Assembly (NCBI GenBank): GCA_965230225.1
Contig: CBDDKM010000002.1
Span: 858,941 to 922,940 of the forward strand
Source of the DNA: CALSMU01 sp965230225
GTDB lineage: Bacteria > Bacteroidota > Bacteroidia > Flavobacteriales_D > Parvicellaceae
DNA: 64,000 nt
Reading direction: 5' to 3'
Shown here piece after piece: positions 8,323 through 16,847 of this stretch. The position numbers and the translations under genes are program-made. Position 1 is the first letter of the stretch. Each line of letters opens with the position of its first letter. The notes under the pieces are model-generated. The model was not told the DNA's origin, ran no database searches, and was given only the letters and a program-made list of their open reading frames with translations.

Positions 8323-10686
8323 CTATTGATGTAGTACTGCTACTTTTTGGGAAAAAGTGCCTGTACTACTCACCGAAACCACTTGATAAATTCCAGACGG
8401 CTCTTGGCTCAGATCAACCGTAATTGGCTGATCGTTTAAAGGGTTAACCCTCCTTACAATTCTGCCTTGAGCATCTAAAATTTGAATGAATTCTATTTGC
8501 TTATAATTTTCTGTTCTAATCTGAAATATCCCATCATTGCTAGGATTAGGAAACAATCTGATCTCACTCACTAAATGATTGTTTTCCAACATGATAATTT
8601 TGGAGTAGGAGAAATTCCCATCAAAGTCCACTTGTTTCAATCGGTAATAAGTTTGCTCACTTTCCGGGAAATCATAATCAAAATAATACTGACTGCTACT
8701 GGAGTTTCCAGCACCATTGTGAATGCTCAGTTGCTCAAACTCCTTACCATCCGTAGAAGACTCTAACACGAAATAATCATTGTTGATTTCACTAGATGTT
8801 TCCCAATTTATTCTGTTTCTTCCATTGTTTAATGCCTTACCCGAAAAGTTAGTAAGGGTAATGGGAAGTACCCCGGAAATAGGGGTGTAGGAGTAGGAAC
8901 AAAGGTCACCTGCGTACCCATCTGCTCTTATGTAGTAAGTGTCCCCGATGGTTAAGTTCGAAAACGTCCAGGTTCCATTACTGTTGTTGGCTGCATAGTT
9001 TAAACAACTACCTGGAATTAATGTCATTGAACCGCAACTACCACTAAATGCCGATAATTGAACCCCGTTTCCGTTGGAGCAGTTAGAAACAGAATAGTCA
9101 ATAACTGCAGTAGTTTCATCCGCTATAAACTGAATCCAGGAGTCATTCTCAATGGTTCCACAACTTCCTGGACTCCCTGTTGATGCGGTGTAAGAACACC
9201 TTGTAGACCCATCGTAGGGCAGCGATAAATTCATATTCGGTGCTGTAGCACATTCATCATCTGGTATTGTAATAGAATATTCCACGGTAAAATCGATGAT
9301 GTCAAAATCAAGGTCCTCACGGCTAAAATAATCGTTGGTTACCCCAATGTAGTAGGTGGTGTTTGCGGCTAATCCTTGTGCGCAAATACCAGAGATATTG
9401 TCAAAATTGTAGTAGGCAGTAACACAGTTTCTTAAACTATCAGCAACACAATCGGACCAAACTCCAATAGAATGTGATTTATCCGAAGTGTAATCATACT
9501 CAATGGTAAAATAAATGCTTTCTCCAGCTGTTGCTCCTGTGGTATAAGAGTATAGCTTAACGTCACTATCCTCAAATTCGGTATAATCAGGTTCATATAG
9601 CCCACCAATACCACAGGATTCTGCTTCGGTAACCCAATCATCGGCTCCACCGGTTCCCGGAGTGGTAATGTTGGATTGTGTATATCCATCAGATAATACA
9701 GTTGCGTTTCCGGCACAAGGAGTAGGGCAGTTGGCAGTTACATTGGTGTAATCTGTTTCGCAAGTGTATGATCCAGACCCAGCTGCTACAATAGTTACCG
9801 TGTAGTTCGTTCCTTCTGTTTTTCCGTTTAATTGTGATCCTGCTACATCCAATACTCCATCAACATATATGGAAGATGAAGTTCCACTCCCATTGTTGAT
9901 TCCGGTTACTTGTATATCAAAAGTGTTGGTGTTACAATCCAAATTAGATGTAGCTACTGTTGCCGTGGGGGGAGTTGCGCAAGAACATTGCTCGCTCACG
10001 GTATTGGAGTTAACACTACATGTTCCATTATCTACAGTTAGTGTAACGGAAGTACCAGCGGAGTAACCCGAAAAGGTAACAGTAGTTGGAAAGCTTGATA
10101 CAATTTGATCGGCCAATATTCCTCCATCATCCACTGTTACTGACCCTCCCTGACCATCTGAATTAATGGTTAATTGAACATCAAATGTTCCGGAATTACA
10201 ATTGGTTGTTATGGTTGTAGCTGTCCCGATACTAGGAGAAACACATGGGCAGGTTACACTGAATGCTTCCGAAGATTCCAGATCAACCGAATATTCTCCA
10301 GCCCCCCAGGTAGAGGTAGCGTCGGAGTCAGAACCATCATCCGGGCTGCTGCCAGCATTATTAATAATAATTGGCCCGGATGAAGTTTCTTCAAGTATAT
10401 AGGTAGTACCATCCCATCCATCATCGTAACGATCGAATGTGTTTAGGTAGTAAGTGGTACCGCAGTTAAGCGAAATAGCTTCGTCGGTTAATAATCCTGC
10501 ACTGGTTCCGATGCTTCCTCCACCTTGCTCCCAAACAACTGTTCCGGTTCCATTAATTCCAGTGGTGATATTAGTCCATTTTTCACTGTGGTAACTTCCT
10601 CCGCTGGTAGTTAAATACACCGTAACAGTTTGGGTGTAGGCATTCAAAAGAATAAACAGGGGTAGTATGGTTAATACCTTTTTCAT
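8323..10686 (-). CDS. T9SS type A sorted, cysteine-rich extracellular protein
   Basis: A 787-residue secreted protein with a signal peptide (MKKVLTILPLFILLNAYTQ). The N-terminal 130 residues include YYLNTFDRYDDGWDGTTYIL, typical of beta-sandwich modules in Bacteroidota secreted proteins. Three short Cys-paired repeats follow (CPCVSPSIGTATTITTNCNS, CSCATPPTATVATSNLDCN), then two domains with paired cysteines near residues 325-500 and 500-610. A fibronectin-like stretch (RINWETSSEINNDYFVLE) leads into a type A sorting domain (LFPNPSNDGIFQI, SGIYQVVSV). No protease or glycosidase motif was found. Its ATG overlaps the stop of the upstream small gene by 4 bases (ATGA), so the two are translationally linked. 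Confidence 0.85.
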   Translation of the reverse strand: MKKVLTILPLFILLNAYTQTVTVYLTTSGGSYHSEKWTNITTGINGTGTVVWEQGGGSIGTSAGLLTDEAISLNCGTTYYLNTFDRYDDGWDGTTYILEETSSGPIIINNAGSSPDDGSDSDATSTWGAGEYSVDLESSEAFSVTCPCVSPSIGTATTITTNCNSGTFDVQLTINSDGQGGSVTVDDGGILADQIVSSFPTTVTFSGYSAGTSVTLTVDNGTCSVNSNTVSEQCSCATPPTATVATSNLDCNTNTFDIQVTGINNGSGTSSSIYVDGVLDVAGSQLNGKTEGTNYTVTIVAAGSGSYTCETDYTNVTANCPTPCAGNATVLSDGYTQSNITTPGTGGADDWVTEAESCGIGGLYEPDYTEFEDSDVKLYSYTTGATAGESIYFTIEYDYTSDKSHSIGVWSDCVADSLRNCVTAYYNFDNISGICAQGLAANTTYYIGVTNDYFSREDLDFDIIDFTVEYSITIPDDECATAPNMNLSLPYDGSTRCSYTASTGSPGSCGTIENDSWIQFIADETTAVIDYSVSNCSNGNGVQLSAFSGSCGSMTLIPGSCLNYAANNSNGTWTFSNLTIGDTYYIRADGYAGDLCSYSYTPISGVLPITLTNFSGKALNNGRNRINWETSSEINNDYFVLESSTDGKEFEQLSIHNGAGNSSSSQYYFDYDFPESEQTYYRLKQVDFDGNFSYSKIIMLENNHLVSEIRLFPNPSNDGIFQIRTENYKQIEFIQILDAQGRIVRRVNPLNDQPITVDLSQEPSGIYQVVSVSSTGTFSQKVAVLHQ

Positions 10687-11057
10687 TGTCCCTTATTTAT
10701 TTCATTTACTATCGTATCTTCAACATCAATCAGGTTAATCAGTTTGGTTTGCTGAATCATTAATTCAGCTATTTCCACTTGATTGTTAGATTGGCTAATC
10801 TGTTCATCCAAATCATCCATTACATGATGATATTGCTCATCGAACAGAACAATTACATTATGTTCTAATTCATACCACTCTATTCCCAAACAAATTTTCT
10901 CTGTAAACTCAACTCCATATTTGGAGAACAGATAATCCAACCGAGGATTAATTTCTTGCTGATGTATGATGATGGAACATTCGGGGGTATCTTGTGCAAT
11001 ACCACTCCAGGAGGTTAACCCAAATAAAAGGGTGAAAACGATGAGTTGTTGTTTCAT
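10683..11057 (-). CDS. Small secreted protein, partner of the downstream T9SS protein
   Basis: A 124-residue protein with a signal peptide (MKQQLIVFTLLFGLTSWSG ending IAQ). The mature part has two cysteines (PECSI and KICLG) and a helical acidic C-terminal half (DDLDEQISQSNNQVEIAELM). No known domain is recognised. Its TGA overlaps the ATG of the large T9SS gene, so the two form an operon with this gene first, and the product may act with it at the cell surface. That partnership is inferred from arrangement only. Confidence 0.6.
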   Translation of the reverse strand: MKQQLIVFTLLFGLTSWSGIAQDTPECSIIIHQQEINPRLDYLFSKYGVEFTEKICLGIEWYELEHNVIVLFDEQYHHVMDDLDEQISQSNNQVEIAELMIQQTKLINLIDVEDTIVNEINKGQ

Positions 11058-11266
11058 AACTAACTAGTGTTTAGTATTCATTGGTTTCGGTGTGGTGCAA
11101 TGGTAGGTCATTAGGAAACATCAATGGTTTCAATTCCTGAAAGCGAACCGGAAAACAGTTCCAATACATGAATTAGAACTAGAAAAATGACTGAAATAGA
11201 GGGTTTTGGAGTAAATGGATGAACTTTGCAGAAAATGTTGAGTCATTTATAAAACCGGAAAGTTTA

Positions 11267-11300
11267 TTGACAAACAAGAACAAATAAGGTTGTAATTTTG
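11267..11300 (+). promoter_or_regulatory. Promoter of the AraC-type regulator gene
   Basis: TAATTTTG at 11293-11300 is a perfect -7 element (TAnnTTTG), with TTG at 11267-11269 some 23 bases upstream, a slightly long spacer. The start codon is at 11307, giving a very short leader. Confidence 0.55.
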
Positions 11301-11306
11301 ATTTAA

Positions 11307-12416
11307 ATGGAGGAAGTAAATTTTAGTTTATTAAACGTGTTGAGCATTCTGTCGCTTTTTGCTGCCTGGATGTTTATCTTCCAAATTACCCTCCTAAAAA
11401 GAAGGCGGTTAGCCAATCGTTTGTTTTCCTATTACCTGTTTAACATTACTGTAATTGTAGCGTTTTTCTTATTTCTTGACCTGGGAAAGATAGGCGTGGC
11501 CATGGTAATCTTGCCAGCTTGCAATGCAGCTGTGCTATTGATAGGTCCATTGCTATGGAGTTACGTTAAAAGTTTGGTCCGTGAAGGGGAGAAGCTTCGA
11601 TATTGGCCTCATTTGCTGTTGCCAATTATTATTGGGTCAATATCTTTGATTCTGGTTATTCTAACCCAATCAATGCCAGGTTCGGAGCTGGGGGCTAATG
11701 CCAGAAGAATACTGTTGTACCTCACAATAGGATCGCTTACAGGGCTATTTGTATTGCAAAACATGTTCTACATCTATAAGTCGATTGTAGAGTATAACCG
11801 ACATACCAAAAGAGTTAAAGAGGTTTTTTCTTACTCGGAAAAAGTAGATTTAAGCTGGTTCAAGCTACTGTTGATTGGATATTCAATGTTTATTGTTGGT
11901 TTGGTGGTGGCTAACTTGGTGGATGATTCCATTTCAGACTTGGTGTTTAATTTGGTATTACTGTTATACGTTGTATTTGCCGGTTACCATGGTTTAAGTC
12001 AAGATCCCATTTACTCGGAAGTGCCCCAACTACAACCAATAGAGAAGTCAGAGATTGAGGTATCCAACCCAGTTTTTGATGAAATAGACCAGCGATTAGT
12101 GACAAAAATGAAAGAGGATAAGCCTTATCTGGATCGATCATTGACCATACACGTATTGGCCAATGCATTAGAAACCAATAGCAAGTATTTATCGCAGCTC
12201 ATCAACAATAAGTATAAAAAGAGCTTTGTGGTATTCATTAACGAATTCAGAATAGAAGAAGCGAAACAAATGCTAATGGATCAAAAGAACCAGCATTTAA
12301 CCATAGAGGGAATTGGTTACGAGGCAGGATTCAAATCTAAGTCCACTTTCAACACCACTTTCAAGAAATACACAGGTGTTACCCCAACCACTTACGTAAA
12401 AAACAACCAAGCATAG
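11307..12416 (+). CDS. Membrane-anchored AraC-family transcriptional regulator
   Basis: A 369-residue protein with about seven hydrophobic segments in residues 1-240 (VLSILSLFAAWMFIFQITLL, then IGSISLILVILTQ, then LVFNLVLLLYVVFAGYHGL). A cytoplasmic linker leads to a C-terminal AraC/XylS double helix-turn-helix at about 265-369: IHVLANALETNSKYLSQLIN for the first helix pair and AGFKSKSTFNTTFKKYTGVTP for the second. This layout is common in Bacteroidota and lets a membrane sensor act directly on DNA. The inducer is unknown. The gene stands alone between divergent and convergent neighbours, so its targets cannot be assigned, though the divergent secreted operon at 8323-11057 is a candidate. Confidence 0.85.
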   Translation: MEEVNFSLLNVLSILSLFAAWMFIFQITLLKRRRLANRLFSYYLFNITVIVAFFLFLDLGKIGVAMVILPACNAAVLLIGPLLWSYVKSLVREGEKLRYWPHLLLPIIIGSISLILVILTQSMPGSELGANARRILLYLTIGSLTGLFVLQNMFYIYKSIVEYNRHTKRVKEVFSYSEKVDLSWFKLLLIGYSMFIVGLVVANLVDDSISDLVFNLVLLLYVVFAGYHGLSQDPIYSEVPQLQPIEKSEIEVSNPVFDEIDQRLVTKMKEDKPYLDRSLTIHVLANALETNSKYLSQLINNKYKKSFVVFINEFRIEEAKQMLMDQKNQHLTIEGIGYEAGFKSKSTFNTTFKKYTGVTPTTYVKNNQA

Positions 12417-12480
12417 ACAAGGAATTACCCCATACTACGCACTCTCTACTCAAAACTCTTTATTCAAGACTCCAATCTCC

Positions 12481-12876
12481 CTACTCCTTTCTAACATACT
12501 TGTCTTCATAGTCTTTTACTATGGTTTCGTTGTCATAGTGTCTTTTAATGGGTAAGCACAGTACGCCGTTTTCAATTTTGTACTTCTCGTGAGCTGTTTT
12601 TACTACTTTCCCGTCTCTTTTTGCTTCGTAAGAGATGTACTTAAAGCCCTTTTCAACAGAGGTATGAAAGGTAATGTCTAACCCTTCTGTTTCAGGGTCT
12701 GGATTAGATACATATACCAGTTCCATTTTTCCATCTTCGTGAAACCTAAACCCTCTGGATTCTTGCATCCAAAGTCCGATGATTTCAGGGTCAATATCTT
12801 TTGGTGCATTATTGGCTGGGTCGGTACAACTAGAAAAAAAGAGGCCAAATAAGGTGATAATGATAAATGCTCTCAT
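12481..12876 (-). CDS. Lipocalin-like lipoprotein
   Basis: A 131-residue lipoprotein with signal MRAFIIITLFGLFFSSC, lipid-anchored at Cys17. The mature part begins with an Asn/Asp/Pro linker and then IIGLWMQESRGFRFHEDGKM, the pattern of lipocalin-like (META or DUF4488-type) domains of Bacteroidota, followed by beta strands (GLDITFHTSVEKGFKYISYE, VLCLPIKRHYD). The stop of the upstream gene ends 1 base before this ATG, so the two are co-transcribed. Function unknown; probably periplasmic face of the outer membrane. Confidence 0.7.
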   Translation of the reverse strand: MRAFIIITLFGLFFSSCTDPANNAPKDIDPEIIGLWMQESRGFRFHEDGKMELVYVSNPDPETEGLDITFHTSVEKGFKYISYEAKRDGKVVKTAHEKYKIENGVLCLPIKRHYDNETIVKDYEDKYVRKE

Positions 12877-12877
12877 A

Positions 12878-13255
12878 CTATTCGGCGGCTCCCTGAGGAA
12901 ACCAAAAACTACAGGATTCTACATCAATTTGGTGCTTGTCTAAAAAGAGTTCAGCAACTTTTTCCGCTTTAACATCTTGCATGGCCACTGGTTCACGATC
13001 GGCTTTACTAAGCCTTGGAATAGGGATAATGCTTTCTTCTTTAGCCTTTATTTTGGACACTTTATCGCGAATGATGGCAACATCTTCTGCTGTATAACTA
13101 TGATTAACTTGTTGTTCCAATAAAATGAAATCCATAGCTAACAAGCTAAAGAAGTGGTTGTTAGCCTTGTCGTAATAAAAAACCTCGTTTAAACTATCTG
13201 GTTCCTGTCTAATACCAATGACTAGCCAATTGATGAAATTTTCCCTTTTTGTCAT
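12878..13255 (-). CDS. Hypothetical cytoplasmic protein, first gene of a two-gene operon
   Basis: A 125-residue soluble protein without signal peptide. It has an N-terminal helix with NFINWLVIGIRQEPDSLNEV and FYYDKANNHFFSLLAMDFIL, a layout that recalls small UPF0158-like proteins, but the match is by eye only. A basic helical middle (IIRDKVSKIKAKEESII) and the end SCSFWFPQGAAE follow. It is tightly coupled to the lipoprotein gene downstream. Confidence 0.55.
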   Translation of the reverse strand: MTKRENFINWLVIGIRQEPDSLNEVFYYDKANNHFFSLLAMDFILLEQQVNHSYTAEDVAIIRDKVSKIKAKEESIIPIPRLSKADREPVAMQDVKAEKVAELFLDKHQIDVESCSFWFPQGAAE

Positions 13256-13394
13256 GTTTCAAAAATAACCATACCCACAGAAAATGGAAATAAAATGCTC
13301 AATACTCATAAGATTGACCAATTAATAAGAAAAAATGGATTTCAATGGGGATTACCTTAAATTGCCGGACTAGTATTTAAAAATTAACCATATC

Positions 13395-13880
13395 ATGAAA
13401 AAGACTTTTTACATTTTAACCATGGCGGCATCAGTTATGTTAGTGTCGTGCGGTGGAGAAAAAGAAGAAGAAAAGAAAGACGAAAAAGTAGAAACTACTG
13501 AAAACCAAGCAGCAGCTGAAGAAGCTCCTGTGGTAGAAGAGGTAGAAGTAGAAGAGGCAGCATCTGTTGTTGGAACATGGCAAGCTGTATCTATGGATCT
13601 TGGAATGGAAATTCCTGAAGAACAACAAGCTGAAATGGAGCAAGCTATCCAGGAGCAGGTTGCTCAAACCAAGTACACTTTTGGTGAGGATGGAACCATG
13701 ACTATGGTTTCTGGTTTGGGAACTGAAACTGGTTCTTACACAGCTGGAGAAAGCTCTATTGAAACTACTATTAATGGTCGTACAGAGTCTGTAAACATCG
13801 TTGAGCTTTCTGCTACAACTTTGGTTCTTGGTGTAGACGAAGAAGGAATGACAATGACCATTACTCTTGAAAGAGAGTAA
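13395..13880 (+). CDS. Acidic-linker lipoprotein
   Basis: A 161-residue lipoprotein with lipobox LVSC at residues 16-19, directly followed by GGEKEEEKKDEKVE and a long Glu/Ala/Val linker to about residue 55. The remaining 105 residues form a beta-rich domain starting VVGTWQAVSMDLGMEI and containing KYTFGEDGTMTM and MTMTITLERE, the pattern of lipocalin-like stress or copper-type lipoprotein domains common in Flavobacteriia. The acidic linker would extend the domain away from the membrane. No ligand can be inferred. It ends in a strong shared terminator. Confidence 0.7.
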   Translation: MKKTFYILTMAASVMLVSCGGEKEEEKKDEKVETTENQAAAEEAPVVEEVEVEEAASVVGTWQAVSMDLGMEIPEEQQAEMEQAIQEQVAQTKYTFGEDGTMTMVSGLGTETGSYTAGESSIETTINGRTESVNIVELSATTLVLGVDEEGMTMTITLERE

Positions 13881-13943
13881 AACCAGCCACTTTCAATTTT
13901 AATTTCGATTGTTGGTTAAAAGCAAAATTAAAATTGCAGTCAT

Positions 13944-13976
13944 AAAAAAAGCCGATGGAACTCCATCGGCTTTTTT
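13944..13976. terminator. Bidirectional terminator between convergent genes
   Basis: GCCGATGGA (13951-13959) pairs with TCCATCGGC (13962-13970) and is flanked by A7 on the left and T6 on the right, so it can serve both the lipoprotein gene on the plus strand and the hydrolase gene on the minus strand. Confidence 0.9.
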
Positions 13977-13979
13977 GTT

Positions 13980-14915
13980 TTAAGGCTTGTAGCTGGTAAT
14001 TTCTTTATTCTCTTTGATTAAGCTGAGGTAATATTTGCACCTGTCCCAGTAGTCTTCCCAGTGAGAAGTAAGACCGTGATTACCATTCTGGAAGGTTTCC
14101 AGATAGACGTCGATATTTTCTTCTTCCAGTTTTTGATGGAGTTCAACTGCTTCTTCGTAAAAAGTTTTTTTATCATTAGTCCCATGCATAATAACAACAC
14201 TAGTATTCTTTGCAAATTGATCGGGCCATAAAACGGCTGACCTTTGGGTAAGAATTGAATCTCTATTGGCCCAATAATCATCAATGAAATGAGGAAGAAC
14301 CACATTTTCCATTTCTGGCTGTTTTTTTATGTTGGTATACAAGTTATAGGCACCATACATGAGTAGAGCTAGATTAACTCTCTTTGTTTTAGTAATGGCT
14401 CTGCAAGTATTTATGGTTCCTCTGCTGGATCCAATCATAACTATTCGGGAAGTATCTACATTGGCCATTTCATCGATAATTGGAAACAGGTTCAAAACGT
14501 CGTTTAAATCTCTTCCTCCTACTTCGTCTTGTCCCTCACATCCTTTACATCCACCCCTGTATTGAGAAGCGATTACTACAAACCCCATCGAAGCATATTC
14601 AATTAATCGAGCTGTATAAATATCAGTCATTTCCCCTATTTCTCCATGTCCCCCCCGATTAAATATGATGCAAGGGTAAACGCCTTCTTTTTTTGGTTGA
14701 ATCAGGTAGCCTTTTATTGCTAATGAATCACTTTGATAGGTTATTCTCTTACAAATAACTTTCTCACAGTTTTTTCTAAGTTCTGGGTAATACTTAATTC
14801 GAGCTACCATCATGGAGTCGGTTAACTGATAAACCTCTTCTTTCAAGATAGAACCTTGTGCATAGCTGGTTGCAACACCTAATAAAAGCAGTATAATCAG
14901 GATGGTTTGTTTCAT
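13980..14915 (-). CDS. Secreted alpha/beta hydrolase (S9-like or dienelactone-hydrolase-like)
   Basis: A 311-residue protein with signal peptide MKQTILIILLLLGVATSYAQ. The alpha/beta fold is shown by the oxyanion segment IFNRGGHGE, the nucleophile elbow IGSSRGT (Ser in GxSxG form, about residue 168), an acid-bearing turn MHGTNDKKT and the catalytic His in NGNHGLTSH near the end. The N-terminal KRITYQSDSLAIKGYLIQP is typical of prolyl-oligopeptidase-like and acetyl-xylan-esterase-like hydrolases. It probably acts on peptides or esters in the periplasm. Length is normal for a single-domain member. It is a single gene ending in a shared terminator. Confidence 0.8.
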   Translation of the reverse strand: MKQTILIILLLLGVATSYAQGSILKEEVYQLTDSMMVARIKYYPELRKNCEKVICKRITYQSDSLAIKGYLIQPKKEGVYPCIIFNRGGHGEIGEMTDIYTARLIEYASMGFVVIASQYRGGCKGCEGQDEVGGRDLNDVLNLFPIIDEMANVDTSRIVMIGSSRGTINTCRAITKTKRVNLALLMYGAYNLYTNIKKQPEMENVVLPHFIDDYWANRDSILTQRSAVLWPDQFAKNTSVVIMHGTNDKKTFYEEAVELHQKLEEENIDVYLETFQNGNHGLTSHWEDYWDRCKYYLSLIKENKEITSYKP

Positions 14916-15021
14916 TGTATCACCTCACAGGCTTTTACAAATATATCCACCTCTTCGGAAAGTATCAATGGAAAGTTAATGAGTTAAAAAGTTAATGGAG
15001 TTAAGTAGGTTCTATTCACCT

Positions 15022-16740
15022 TCAAGAAATCAAAGACTTTAAAGAAGTACCTTTTTCCAACCCCAATTTCTTTCGTAATCGATAACGGCTAACATCTACC
15101 GACTTGGAGGAGATATTAGACAATGAGGCAATCTCTTTAGAAGAAAGGTTGAGTTTAATTAAGCTGATTAATCGAATTTCATTGTTGGTTAACTCAGGGT
15201 ATTTGGATTTCAACCTGGAAATAAATTCTTCGTTTACATCTTCAATTAGCTCATGAAACTTTTGCTGATCCTTACTGATGTTCATCACTTCAGTAATCTG
15301 AAAAATAAGTGTGTCTAACTCAGATTTATGTTTAGAGTCTGTTCGCCTGATATTTCTCAATTCATCCCTTAGTTTGGAAAGTAGTTTTTTGTTCTGACTC
15401 ATGTAAATGGCCAGTTCCGTCAACTGATCTTTTTTAACTTCTAAAGTGGAGGAAAGCTGATCCGCCTTGCGTTCCATTAATTCGCTGCTGATTTTAGCCT
15501 GAATCATTCGCTTACGGAAATAGAAAAGAATAATGGTAAGTAAAATAGCACCAATAATGCACCAGGTAATAACTCGGTACATGTTGCGCTCGTAAGTTAC
15601 AATCTGCTTACTTTGTTTTTCCGAGTCGATTTGCAATTGCTGCTGATCCACTAACAATTGATGATTCTTTTTCTCTGCCTTCGAAAGTTTTTCGTAAGCC
15701 TCATACTCATTTAAGCTTTGGGAAAGCCTTAGAGAGTCTGCAATTTGATTGTGGAGGGTATTGTAAGCAATGTATTGCTCCAGGTTTTCTGTAAGCTCAA
15801 AATAATCTCCATAAACCTTGTATAGTTTTAGCTTTTCACGGGTTAACTCTGAGTTTTTTATCAGCTCTTCTATTAACTCTAACTTTTCTTTTGCAGCAAC
15901 ATCTTGTTCAAACTGAATGTATACTGATGCTTCGTCCAGGTGATACCTTATTTTGGTGGCAAACCTAACTGAATCGATCAAACTGGAAGATTTATCAAGG
16001 TATTCGTTGCTCAGCAATTCATCCCCCTTTTTAGCAAATACAATGGCCAGTTTACCATACCCCATTAAGAGTTGATCCTTATTTTCCTGAAGAAGAGAGG
16101 TTTCAACGTGCTCTTTTAAATACAAATGAGCATTATTGAGATCATCAAGGTGAAGGTAGCAGATGGCCAGATTATAATAGGCGGATACCGTAAGAATTTC
16201 ATTCTCCTTGGTTATTTCTATCACTTCCTTTAATTGCTCAATGGCTTTGGTGTATTCTTCGTGCGAAATGTATACAGAGGCTATATTGTTAGCACAGCTA
16301 AGTGCCAGAAAATGATTGTCGATCAGTAAGGCTACTCGCTTGGCTTCTTCAAAATGGTGTAAGGCCTTATTGTTGATTCCTAGTTGGTAGTAGTTCTGTC
16401 CAAATTTGTTTTGAAAGAAGGCGTAATTGTGTGAGTTGATGTCTCGCTCCAAACTCAACAGGTGGTTCAGAAACTCCAATGATTCGAGGTACTTACCATT
16501 CTCGTAATAGATTTTGGCCATACTAAAGTTAGCCTCAATTAGAAGTACAGTATCCTTTGTTTTTTCTCCTTCAACTTTAAGTTGATTGGCCCATTTTATG
16601 CGTTCTTCAAGGGATAAATTTCCGTCTTCACTTTTCAGTAATAACTGTTGATGTTCAGGGCTGATTTCATCTTGTCCAAAAACAGAAAAAGTTCCCAGTA
16701 CAAACAGAACAACAATATATTTAAATGAAAACCGTGGCAC
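15022..16740 (-). CDS. TPR membrane protein with C-terminal LuxR-type DNA-binding domain
   Basis: A 572-residue protein with a signal sequence (YIVVLFVLGTFSVFG), tetratricopeptide-like helical repeats over about residues 30-340 (YYENGKYLESLEFLNHLL, ISHEEYTKAIEQLKEVIE), one membrane span near 388-408 (VITWCIIGAILLTIILFYF), a coiled coil and a C-terminal LuxR/GerE-like helix-turn-helix (LTNNEIRLISLIKLNLSSKE, then DVSRYRLRKKLGLEKG). Proteins of this layout are common one-component regulators in Flavobacteriia. The GTG at 16740 is the only canonical start after an in-frame TGA, yet it lies 5 bases from a -7 box. Upstream lie two T9SS genes on the same strand, which it may regulate. Confidence 0.82.
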   Translation of the reverse strand: MPRFSFKYIVVLFVLGTFSVFGQDEISPEHQQLLLKSEDGNLSLEERIKWANQLKVEGEKTKDTVLLIEANFSMAKIYYENGKYLESLEFLNHLLSLERDINSHNYAFFQNKFGQNYYQLGINNKALHHFEEAKRVALLIDNHFLALSCANNIASVYISHEEYTKAIEQLKEVIEITKENEILTVSAYYNLAICYLHLDDLNNAHLYLKEHVETSLLQENKDQLLMGYGKLAIVFAKKGDELLSNEYLDKSSSLIDSVRFATKIRYHLDEASVYIQFEQDVAAKEKLELIEELIKNSELTREKLKLYKVYGDYFELTENLEQYIAYNTLHNQIADSLRLSQSLNEYEAYEKLSKAEKKNHQLLVDQQQLQIDSEKQSKQIVTYERNMYRVITWCIIGAILLTIILFYFRKRMIQAKISSELMERKADQLSSTLEVKKDQLTELAIYMSQNKKLLSKLRDELRNIRRTDSKHKSELDTLIFQITEVMNISKDQQKFHELIEDVNEEFISRLKSKYPELTNNEIRLISLIKLNLSSKEIASLSNISSKSVDVSRYRLRKKLGLEKGTSLKSLIS

Positions 16741-16744
16741 GATT

Positions 16745-16752
16745 CAAAGATA
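16745..16752 (-). promoter_or_regulatory. -7 element TATCTTTG next to the TPR-LuxR start codon
   Basis: On the minus strand the sequence reads TATCTTTG, a perfect TAnnTTTG match. It ends 5 bases before the GTG start, so transcription would begin at or very near the start codon. Confidence 0.5.
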
Positions 16753-16847
16753 CAGATTTAGGAGTGATGGGAGGGCTATAAAAACAATGAGCTGGATAAC
16801 CACCACATTATCCAGCTGCATTATTCACACTACGTATCTGATGAAAG

